This document shows positions 42,616 to 50,026 of a DNA stretch of 64,000 nt, in pieces. The position numbers and the translations under genes are program-made. Each line of letters begins with the position of its first letter. Position 1 is the stretch's first letter. The stretch lies in assembly GCA_017616895.1 (NCBI GenBank), contig JAFZXE010000021.1:1-64000 (forward strand), in the 5' to 3' direction. This DNA comes from Bacteroidales bacterium (GTDB lineage: Bacteria; Bacteroidota; Bacteroidia; Bacteroidales; P3). The notes under the pieces are model-generated. The model saw nothing but the letters and a program-made list of their open reading frames with translations. It did not search any database and was not told where the DNA came from.

Positions 42616-44640
42616 TTACTTATTGCCAGCTGTGCGGTGCTCATCCTTGCCGCCGGATGCAAAGAGAAAAAACAAGCCGTTATGGAGAACGAAAATCCAT
42701 TCATCGCGGGATTCAACACCCCGTACAACATCCCCGACTTCGAGAAAATCAAGACCGAGCACTATATGCCGGCTTTCGAGGAGGGCATGAAACAGCAGAA
42801 AGAGGAAATCGACGCCATCGTCAACAACACCGAAGCACCAACGTTCGAGAACACCATCGAGGCGCTGGAGTACAGTGGTGAGCTGCTTTCGACCGTCAGC
42901 AGCGTCTTCTTCAACCTCTCCGAATGCGAGAACTCGCCCGAGATGGAAGCGATAGCCGAAGAGGTGACGCCTAAGCTCTCCGCCCACGGCGACGACATCG
43001 CGCTCAACGCCAAACTTTTCGCACGTATCAAAGCCGTCTATGACCAGAAAGAGACGCTGAACCTCAACCCCGAGCAGTTGCGTCTGCTGGAGGAGACCTA
43101 CAAAGGTTTCGTGCGCAGCGGTGCCAACGTGCCCGAAGATCAGCAGCCCCGCTTCCGCGAGCTGAACGAGAAGATAGCCTCGCTGACGCTGCGTTTCGCC
43201 CAGAACGTGCTGAAAGCCACCAACGCCTACAAGAAAAAACTCGACGACGGCACCGAAGTTACCCTTCAGCTGCCCTCGTGGGAGCCGTTCATGCAGACCT
43301 GCCCCGACCGCAAGCTGCGCGAAGAGGTGTGGCACGCCTACGCCGACCGCTGCAACGGAGGCGAGTTTGACAACACCAAGATTATCGACACCCTCGTCAA
43401 CCTGCGCCTCGAACGCGCCAACATATTGGGTTTCCCGACCCATGCCGACTATGTGCTTGACGACTGTCTGGCCAAGACTCCGAAAGCCGTTTACGACTGC
43501 CTGATGCAGATTTGGACACCCGCGCTGAAGAAAGCCAAATCCGAGTGCGCCGAATACCAGAAGATGCTCTCCAAAGACGAACCCGGCGCCAAGCTGCAGC
43601 CGTGGGATTGGCGCTACTACAGCGAGAAACTGCGTGTGGAGAAATACAGCCTCGAAGATGCCGTCGTACGCCCCTATTTCAAGCTCGACAACGTGCTGGG
43701 AGGTGCCTTCAACGTGGCCAACAAACTGTATGGCATCGAGTTTGAAGAGACCGACACCCTGCCCACCTACGACAAGGAGGCCCGCAGCTTCCTCGTGAAA
43801 GACGGTGGCAACGTGATAGGCATACTCTATATGGATTTTTTCCCGCGCGAGAGCAAGCGCAGCGGCGCCTGGATGACCGAGTTCCGCGGACAGAAAGTTG
43901 ACCGCAACGGCAAAAACGTGATACCCATCATCTCGGTTGTATGCAACTTCACCAAGCCGACCGCCGACAAGCCGTCGCTACTCAACTTCGACGAGAGCGA
44001 GACGCTGTTCCACGAGTTCGGCCACGCCTTGCACGGCCTGCTGAGCAAGTGCACCTATCCGTCGCTGGCCGGCACCAACGTGCCGCGCGACTTCGTCGAG
44101 CTGCCCTCGCAGATTATGGAGAACTGGTGCCGCAACCCGCAAGTGATGAAAGAATACGCCAAGCACTACCAGACAGGCGAAGCGATACCCGACGAGCTGA
44201 TAGCCAAGATAGCTGCCGCACAGACCTACGGACAGGGCTTCATCAACACCGAGTTGCTGGCCGCCTCGCTGCTCGACATGGATTACCATTCAATCACCGA
44301 GAAGCAAGCCATCGACCCCAACAAGTTCGAGCAGGAGCACATGGACAAGATAGGCCTGATTCCCGAAATCATCAGCCGCTACAAGAGCCCCTATTTCCAG
44401 CATATCTTCACCACCGGTTATGACGCCGGCTACTACAGCTACACCTGGACAGCCATCCTCGACCACGACGCCTTTGCGGCCTTCACCGAGAGCGGCGACC
44501 TCTTCAACCCCGAGCTCGCCAAGAAGTTCCGCCACATCCTCGAGAGCGGCAACACCATCGAGCCGATGAAGATGTACCTCGAATTCCGCGGCAAACAACC
44601 CAGCGTGACCCCACTCTTGAAAGACCGAGGTCTGCTGTAA
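42601..44640 (+). CDS. dcp: M3 family peptidyl-dipeptidase lipoprotein
   Basis: Zinc metallopeptidase removing C-terminal dipeptides. 679 residues from the ATG at 42601. A signal with LAAGC gives lipid attachment at Cys20, so it is membrane-anchored in the envelope. The zinc motif is FHEFGHALHG near residue 470 and the downstream Glu is in PSQIMENW. GC-rich codon use, unlike the restriction genes just upstream. The ATG lies in a repeat shared with 40808, which indicates that the cassette was inserted at this gene start. Confidence 0.94.
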   Translation: MRKTSLLIASCAVLILAAGCKEKKQAVMENENPFIAGFNTPYNIPDFEKIKTEHYMPAFEEGMKQQKEEIDAIVNNTEAPTFENTIEALEYSGELLSTVSSVFFNLSECENSPEMEAIAEEVTPKLSAHGDDIALNAKLFARIKAVYDQKETLNLNPEQLRLLEETYKGFVRSGANVPEDQQPRFRELNEKIASLTLRFAQNVLKATNAYKKKLDDGTEVTLQLPSWEPFMQTCPDRKLREEVWHAYADRCNGGEFDNTKIIDTLVNLRLERANILGFPTHADYVLDDCLAKTPKAVYDCLMQIWTPALKKAKSECAEYQKMLSKDEPGAKLQPWDWRYYSEKLRVEKYSLEDAVVRPYFKLDNVLGGAFNVANKLYGIEFEETDTLPTYDKEARSFLVKDGGNVIGILYMDFFPRESKRSGAWMTEFRGQKVDRNGKNVIPIISVVCNFTKPTADKPSLLNFDESETLFHEFGHALHGLLSKCTYPSLAGTNVPRDFVELPSQIMENWCRNPQVMKEYAKHYQTGEAIPDELIAKIAAAQTYGQGFINTELLAASLLDMDYHSITEKQAIDPNKFEQEHMDKIGLIPEIISRYKSPYFQHIFTTGYDAGYYSYTWTAILDHDAFAAFTESGDLFNPELAKKFRHILESGNTIEPMKMYLEFRGKQPSVTPLLKDRGLL

Positions 44641-44672
44641 GATTTGACCGGTAACGGAACCCATAAAACAAG

Positions 44673-44703
44673 AAAAGCCTCTCCCATCGAGAGGCTTTTT
44701 TGT
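44673..44703. terminator. dcp terminator
   Basis: AAAAGCCTCTC and GAGAGGCTTTT form an 11-bp perfect stem with a 5-nt loop, followed by T residues. Confidence 0.92.
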
Positions 44704-44800
44704 GGTCTAACTAACAGCATATACATCCCGACACAAAACCTTTTCGTACTCTTACAAGATTGCTTCGTGTCGCCCAAAAGTCAACCCGAAACCTCATACT

Positions 44801-44844
44801 GGGAGTTAGTAGGGCGTTGGTAGATAGCGAGGTGATACCCCTAA
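44801..44844. repeat. 11-bp array in a convergent spacer
   Basis: GGGAGTTAGTA, GGGCGTTGGTA, GATAGCGAGGT, GATACCCCTAA: four frames of 11 bp. First two units match the 11069 array, last two the GATAC units at 40472. Confidence 0.8.
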
Positions 44845-44879
44845 CCTTTACTTCCTCTCCCCTCAGGTCACAACCGAAT

Positions 44880-46043
44880 CTATCTATTGCCTTTCGCGCG
44901 GTTGTGGGTTTTGCATAGCATCTGGCAGTTTTCTTCCGTCGTCGCACCGCCGCGACTCCAAGCCGACACATGGTCCGCCTCCATCTCCCTTTCTCCCCAT
45001 AGTTTCGTGCGGTTTGCCTCGTGACCCATTGCGCATAGTGGGCAGTTACTCACACCGTTTGTTCTTGCTTCGGCTGTCTGTTTTCTATACACGCGTCTCT
45101 TGGTTGCATCGTCAAACACTCGCACATCAAGTAGCCTGGTGTCCGCTTCGCCGCCTAGCAAGTACTCAAACACTCCTTTGCGGTTCCTTACACAAGGGTC
45201 GTCCATAAGTTCTGCTGCTCGAGCCGTGATTTTCTTTTGGTCGTAGGGTGTGTCGTGGTAGTCGTCGTACAATACTCCCCATTTCAACCCGCACATTTCG
45301 TTGTAACAGTCAGCGAAGATGCTTTCCACCCAGGCGATTACATCGCCGAAATGCGCTTGTAACTCTTCAATGTCGGTGTCGTGGCGATGCGCCTGCATAT
45401 ATTCTTCCACCTCTCCGTGACTGACCCAGTCAAGTGCGGTGTTGAGGAAGTCCTGCCGTTTGACCGAACCCCGCACGTAAGCACTCCATTTTTGCACATT
45501 GGCGTTGCGGCTATTTGAAAAAACAGCACGGGCTTTGGTTACAAATGGACCGCTATAGACGGCGTTCAATTCCTCCTGCTCGTTGAGCGGTATGCCCGCT
45601 ATGTTGATTGTCTGAAACCACTGTTTTATCTCGCTTTCCGTTCCCTCACACTCATATACGAGCATTTTTGTTTTCTCTATTAATTTTTGCTGGTCTTTGG
45701 GAAGTGCATGGAAACGATATGGCAGGTCGTTACTCATAACGGAGAACTTGTCTGTAAGAAAGCGGCCAAGTGAAGTGATTCGCTGCTGTCCGTCCAGCAC
45801 TTCAAGTCTTCCGTTGGGCAGGCGGTTAAAATACAGCAGCCCCAGTGGGTATTGTTTCAATACCGATTCAATGACTGCCACCTCTTTTTTCCCGTTGTCT
45901 TCCGCATAGAGATAGTTCCTTTGATACTCCGGCTGAATCGTCAACTTGCCCGAAAGACCATATAGACCTTTTTCTTCCAGTTCGTTATACACAAATCCGT
46001 CGCAAAGTTCGGCAATGCTGTATTGTTTAAGTTCTGTTTCCAT
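44880..46043 (-). CDS. DUF262-HNH nuclease
   Basis: 387 residues. The N-terminal DUF262 (ParB/GmrS-like nucleotide-binding) domain has [11 protein letters not shown] and [16 protein letters not shown] (DGQQR near residue 84), a motif that hydrolyses or senses nucleotides in GmrSD, SspE and BrxU. A helical middle is followed by a C-terminal HNH domain with [31 protein letters not shown]. It is the last gene of an operon with a DNA methyltransferase, suggesting a restriction role. Ends 36 bp after the 11-bp array. Confidence 0.85.
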   Translation of the reverse strand: METELKQYSIAELCDGFVYNELEEKGLYGLSGKLTIQPEYQRNYLYAEDNGKKEVAVIESVLKQYPLGLLYFNRLPNGRLEVLDGQQRITSLGRFLTDKFSVMSNDLPYRFHALPKDQQKLIEKTKMLVYECEGTESEIKQWFQTINIAGIPLNEQEELNAVYSGPFVTKARAVFSNSRNANVQKWSAYVRGSVKRQDFLNTALDWVSHGEVEEYMQAHRHDTDIEELQAHFGDVIAWVESIFADCYNEMCGLKWGVLYDDYHDTPYDQKKITARAAELMDDPCVRNRKGVFEYLLGGEADTRLLDVRVFDDATKRRVYRKQTAEARTNGVSNCPLCAMGHEANRTKLWGEREMEADHVSAWSRGGATTEENCQMLCKTHNRAKGNR

Positions 46044-46045
46044 GA

Positions 46046-46270
46046 TTAAATTTCCTCTAAACTGTTAATGGCATCCTCTAAATTATCGCAGGCGTTTTCC
46101 ATTGCGTCAATCGCATCCTGCATTTGTTCGCCTCGCTCGCTGTCTTGCAGGCCTTCTGGCATGTTATCGAACTTTTCTTCCTCGTCGTATTTCATCGATT
46201 CAAGTTTCGACTTGATTTCCTCAAGGGAAGCAATGAACTTCCCGATTTCTTTTCTTCCTTGTGCGTTCAT
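46046..46270 (-). CDS. Small acidic coiled-coil protein
   Basis: 74 residues, almost entirely helical with heptad pattern ([19 protein letters not shown], then [26 protein letters not shown]) and a central [16 protein letters not shown]. Similar small proteins are frequent in phages and mobile regions, role unknown. Two bases separate it from the DUF262-HNH gene and 7 from the methyltransferase gene, so it belongs to the operon and may be an adaptor or inhibitor. Confidence 0.75.
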   Translation of the reverse strand: MNAQGRKEIGKFIASLEEIKSKLESMKYDEEEKFDNMPEGLQDSERGEQMQDAIDAMENACDNLEDAINSLEEI

Positions 46271-46277
46271 AGTATTA

Positions 46278-47396
46278 TTATTTTTTACGTATTAAGATTC
46301 GTGCATAAGTAGGCTTTCCGTTAATAGCCCCCTCTTTGTCTTTTATCAAACCATGAGGTTTTATTGGAACAGTATTATTCCTTCTGAAGTCGTTTGCATT
46401 AAGTATTTCAAACTGTTCAACACAATGTTTGTCTAGAAATGAAATGGGAACACCCATAACACCTGTATAATCGGATGGAATGGCATCTGTGTAGGGAACT
46501 TCGATTGCTTTATAATTGTCATAGAGTTCATATGCGTGCTTTGTTTTTAAATCCTTATGTTTGCTGTATTTAAGATTGTCTTCAAGAGTCATTAATTCTA
46601 AGGGTTGGTGTCTTCGGCCATGCTCTATGTTTGTGAACCACACACTGGGTGAACGTCCAAGAACTTCACCATTCACAATTTTGTATTTGCTACCCTCTTT
46701 GCCATTGGTGATAAATTGAGCTTGCAGTTCTGCGGGAATTCTAAATAAGATATCCTGACTCATGGAAGTTTTGCCTGTCCACATTTGTCCAGATTTGATA
46801 TAGGGGAATAGTTCTTTGTATGTAACGCAGTTTTTGTTTGCAATTAGTACAAATTTTTTCCCTGTGTCAATGATCCATGCGAAAAATTCACGGAATAACG
46901 AGAATGGTGGATTGGTAACGATTATGTCGGCTTCGTCACGGAGTTTTGTTACCTCTTTGCTGCGAAAGTCACCATCGCCCTTTAGATATTGCCATTTCAA
47001 ATCCTCAATGTCTATATGTCCGTCTCCGCTTTCATCTTTGTCAAGTATAAATATTTTTCCGTGCGAACGAGTCTTTTTCTTGTCGTATTGTGGCGAGTTT
47101 TTCTCGAAATTTGTTTCAAACATCGAAAGTTGTATGCCGTAGCGTTCCTGTTTGCGTTCCACAGCATAGCTTGTACTGATTAGCTTTTTGAGTCCTAAAC
47201 GTTCAAAGTTTTGGGCAAAATACTTGGTGAAGTTGCTCCATTCCGGGTCGTCGCATGGCAGCAGTACTGTCTTGTCCCTGAAAACATTGGGGTCGTAATC
47301 GAGGTAGGCTTCAATCTCGCGTTCAATATCATAATATTGAGTGTAGAACTCATCCTGTTTTGCCTCTCTGGCGTTAGTCAATGTTGTGTTTGGCAT
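46278..47396 (-). CDS. EcoRI-like adenine-specific DNA methyltransferase
   Basis: 372 residues from the ATG at 47396. TLTNAREAKQDEFYTQYYDIEREIEAYL is the typical N terminus of the EcoRI-methylase family, DKTVLLPCDDPEWSNF the SAM-binding region and IIVTNPPFSLFREF the catalytic NPPF motif near residue 164. A longer frame to 47474 has no conserved residues. First gene of the operon; transcription probably starts near 47691, which leaves a leader of almost 300 nt with a large hairpin. Confidence 0.88.
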   Translation of the reverse strand: MPNTTLTNAREAKQDEFYTQYYDIEREIEAYLDYDPNVFRDKTVLLPCDDPEWSNFTKYFAQNFERLGLKKLISTSYAVERKQERYGIQLSMFETNFEKNSPQYDKKKTRSHGKIFILDKDESGDGHIDIEDLKWQYLKGDGDFRSKEVTKLRDEADIIVTNPPFSLFREFFAWIIDTGKKFVLIANKNCVTYKELFPYIKSGQMWTGKTSMSQDILFRIPAELQAQFITNGKEGSKYKIVNGEVLGRSPSVWFTNIEHGRRHQPLELMTLEDNLKYSKHKDLKTKHAYELYDNYKAIEVPYTDAIPSDYTGVMGVPISFLDKHCVEQFEILNANDFRRNNTVPIKPHGLIKDKEGAINGKPTYARILIRKK

Positions 47397-47469
47397 CGGT
47401 GATTGATAGTTTTTTGCATTGCCATCAATCACTACTGGACATAAGAAAGGTGCAGACCTTTCTATCACA

Positions 47470-47579
47470 TTCACGAGGAGCGTCGGATTGAACCCCGTTG
47501 CACAGTTAGAAGCCTACACCTAAATGTGTAGCTTACTTTATACTGTGCAACAAAAATCCGTTCACCCTCTCCGCGTGAA
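47470..47579 (-). ncRNA. Structured leader of the DUF262-HNH operon
   Basis: Nested pairs over 110 nt: TTCACGAGGAG with CTCCGCGTGAA (11 positions, one mismatch), CGGATT with AATCCG, GTTGCACAGT with ACTGTGCAAC (10 perfect), CTACAC with GTGTAG. A competing hairpin GTTCAC (47560-47565) / GTGAAC (47575-47580) uses bases of the outer stem. Not a recognised RNA family. Confidence 0.55.
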
Positions 47580-47697
47580 CTATTATCCAGAATTAAAATC
47601 TCCAGTTTCCGACGCTTTTGATTCGAATGTGAATAATAGTAATGCTGTTTTTTATTTCATTTCACGTCGCCCCACATCTCTCGGGGCTAACAGTTTG

Positions 47698-47727
47698 CAA
47701 AGATAAGCATTTTTAACCAATTGGCAA
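47698..47727 (-). promoter_or_regulatory. Promoter of the methyltransferase/DUF262-HNH operon
   Basis: On the minus strand TTG (47727-47725), 19-nt spacer, TATCTTTG (47705-47698), then C. Full match to the Bacteroidetes consensus. Confidence 0.72.
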
Positions 47728-47753
47728 AAACCGTTGTTTTTTTCGTATCTTTG
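47721..47753 (+). promoter_or_regulatory. Promoter of the DUF4919 gene
   Basis: TATCTTTG at 47746-47753 followed by C; TTG at 47721-47723 is 22 nt upstream, slightly long. Overlaps the divergent promoter of the methyltransferase operon. Confidence 0.6.
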
Positions 47754-47790
47754 CAAGCCGAAAGTAAACCCAACGATAAACAACATTATA

Positions 47791-48924
47791 ATGAAAAGAA
47801 TCCTTCTCATACTCGTTCTGTTTTTGATAGCCAACACCTTACCGGCTCAGGAAGAATATTGGTCGAATCCTCCAGACTTGAAGAAAATAGAAAACGAAGT
47901 CAACTCCAAATCCAGCCCCCACTACTACCCAAAACTGGTGAAACGTCTGACGGCATGCGACACGACTCTCGTCGGTAGCGATTACGAAGCCCTCTACTAC
48001 GGTCAAGCCTATCAAGAAGGCTACAGCCCATACGGTGACCATGACGATATGAGTGCCATACGTAAGATGATGCAGCAGGACACGCTCACCCCTGACGACG
48101 TAGAAAAAATCATGAAACACGCCGACAAGTATATCAAAGATAATCCTGCCGACCCGCAAATATACTACTACCGCTTCGTGGTGCGCAACTACTCAATACA
48201 AGTACACGGAGCCGACAGTGGCCAAATCGACGACGATTACTACCGTTTCGTAATGCTGTCGCGCGCCTTTATTGGCAGCGGCGACGCCAAGAGTATGGAT
48301 CACGCCATGTATGTCGTAACCACTGCCCATGAATATTTCTTCATGAACCTGATGAACGTAAGGATGCACACACAGCACCTAATCTCACAAAACGGGCACA
48401 ACTACGACCTGATGGAGCTGGGAGAAAACGAAGAGGGCATCGACTCGCTATGGTTCAACATCGACATCAACTTCAACTGGCTGAACAAAACCTTCAGTTC
48501 AAACAACACAAAGACGAAGGAAAATAAAGCCGTCACAAGCGTGGACATCCCACTCAACACCTACTTTGACATCGAAATTGTCAAGGTTAAGAGCGGCAAA
48601 AGCAAATTCCGTGTGGTAAGTATGGAATCATACGATGAAATAATTGTATTCGACAGCGTCCTGAACAATTCCATACCAAAGAATCACATCATAGGATATT
48701 TTGGCAAAGCCAAATGGGCAAAAGACGCTGAAAGCACAAATCTGATCTTCAAAGCCAACGTTGACGGAAAACCTTTGTCGTTCGACACCGATATTCAGTA
48801 CCACGGCTCGGAAAAGTTTCAGAAAACATCCAACTCTGGAATATTCAACGGAGTTAAAATGAATGAAATCTGGCACGACAATATCAGTGCCATCCGCATA
48901 AGCAACATTAGACGAGAAAAATAA
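47791..48924 (+). CDS. DUF4919 secreted protein
   Basis: 377 residues from the ATG at 47791, which starts a signal peptide ending LPA-Q. The segment SPHYYPKLVKRLTACDTTLVGSDYEALYYGQAYQEGYSPYG matches the DUF4919 pattern found in Bacteroidota envelope proteins, followed by ADKYIKDNPADPQIYYYR (TPR-like). The C-terminal half is beta-rich and unrecognised. Function unknown. It is 31 bp upstream of fba on the same strand. Confidence 0.78.
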   Translation: MKRILLILVLFLIANTLPAQEEYWSNPPDLKKIENEVNSKSSPHYYPKLVKRLTACDTTLVGSDYEALYYGQAYQEGYSPYGDHDDMSAIRKMMQQDTLTPDDVEKIMKHADKYIKDNPADPQIYYYRFVVRNYSIQVHGADSGQIDDDYYRFVMLSRAFIGSGDAKSMDHAMYVVTTAHEYFFMNLMNVRMHTQHLISQNGHNYDLMELGENEEGIDSLWFNIDINFNWLNKTFSSNNTKTKENKAVTSVDIPLNTYFDIEIVKVKSGKSKFRVVSMESYDEIIVFDSVLNNSIPKNHIIGYFGKAKWAKDAESTNLIFKANVDGKPLSFDTDIQYHGSEKFQKTSNSGIFNGVKMNEIWHDNISAIRISNIRREK

Positions 48925-48955
48925 GTCAAAACAATAACACAATCAAATAACAATC

Positions 48956-49963
48956 ATGACAAACTACAAGGAAATAGGACTGGTGAACACACGTGCTATG
49001 TTCGCCAAAGCTGTGGATGGCGGCTATGCCATTCCGGCATTCAACTTCAACAACATGGAGCAGCTGCAGGCCATCATCATGGCGGCGGTGGAGACCAAAT
49101 CGCCCGTGATACTGCAGGTGTCGAAAGGTGCGAGAAACTACGCCAACCAAACCCTTCTGCGCTATATGGCCGAAGGTGCTGTTGAGTATGCCAAAGAGCT
49201 GGGTTGCAAACACCCCGAGATAGTGCTTCACCTCGACCACGGCGACAGCTTCGAGCTGTGCAAGAACTGCATCGAGACGGGCTTCAGCTCGGTGATGATT
49301 GACGGCTCTGCCCTACCCTACGACGAGAACGTGGCGCTGACGCGCAAGGTGGTTGACTTCGCCCACCAGTATGACGTGACCGTCGAAGGCGAGCTGGGCG
49401 TGCTGGCCGGCATCGAAGACGAAGTGTCCTCGGCCGAGAGCCACTACACCAAGCCCGAAGAGGTGATAGACTTCGTGACCAAGACGGGTGTCGATTCGCT
49501 CGCCATCTCGATTGGAACGAGCCACGGTGCCTACAAGTTCACCCCCGAACAGTGCACCGTTGACCCGAAAACGGGCCGCCTGCTGCCTCCGCCGCTGGCA
49601 TTCGACGTGCTGAAAGCCATTGAGGAGAAACTTCCGGGATTCCCCATCGTGCTTCACGGCTCGAGTTCGGTGCCGCAGGAGGATGTAGATATCATCAACG
49701 CCAACGGAGGCGCCCTGAAACAGGCAGTAGGCATCCCCGAAGAGCAGCTGCGTCAGGCTTCGAAGAGTGCGGTGTGCAAGATAAACATCGACAGCGACAG
49801 CCGTCTGGCGATGACCGCCGCAATAAGAAAGACTCTGGCCGAGAAACCGGCAGAGTTCGACCCGCGCAAATATCTCGGTCCCGCACGCGACCGCATGAAG
49901 GAGCTCTACAAGCACAAAATCACCGACGTGCTGGGTTCGGACGGGAAGTTGATTGAGCTGTAA
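48956..49963 (+). CDS. fba: Class II fructose-bisphosphate aldolase
   Basis: Zinc-dependent cleavage of fructose 1,6-bisphosphate in glycolysis. 335 residues; VLHLDHGDSFELCK holds the catalytic Asp and a zinc His, VEGELGVLAGIEDEV the second metal site, ISIGTSHGAYKF the third His and VLHGSSSVPQ the phosphate-binding loop. Stop codon is followed directly by a 3' hairpin element. Confidence 0.95.
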   Translation: MTNYKEIGLVNTRAMFAKAVDGGYAIPAFNFNNMEQLQAIIMAAVETKSPVILQVSKGARNYANQTLLRYMAEGAVEYAKELGCKHPEIVLHLDHGDSFELCKNCIETGFSSVMIDGSALPYDENVALTRKVVDFAHQYDVTVEGELGVLAGIEDEVSSAESHYTKPEEVIDFVTKTGVDSLAISIGTSHGAYKFTPEQCTVDPKTGRLLPPPLAFDVLKAIEEKLPGFPIVLHGSSSVPQEDVDIINANGGALKQAVGIPEEQLRQASKSAVCKINIDSDSRLAMTAAIRKTLAEKPAEFDPRKYLGPARDRMKELYKHKITDVLGSDGKLIEL

Positions 49964-49984
49964 GTGCGTGCCCGCACAGGGCAA
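49964..49984 (+). repeat. 3' hairpin element after fba
   Basis: GTGCGTGCCCGCACAGGGC, AAC, starting at the base after the TAA stop: GTGCG and CGCAC pair across TGCC. Confidence 0.88.
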
Positions 49985-50026
49985 CTAAATATTTAGTGGA
50001 CAGTAATCAATACTTATCCATCAGTT

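Noticed and set aside
47484-47500. Possible tRNA 3' half (GGGTTCAATCC with a CTTCTAA loop nearby) upstream of the methyltransferase operon
   Set aside because: The T-stem does not pair (CGGGG against CGACG), there is no matching 5' half, and the bases are explained by the long hairpin.
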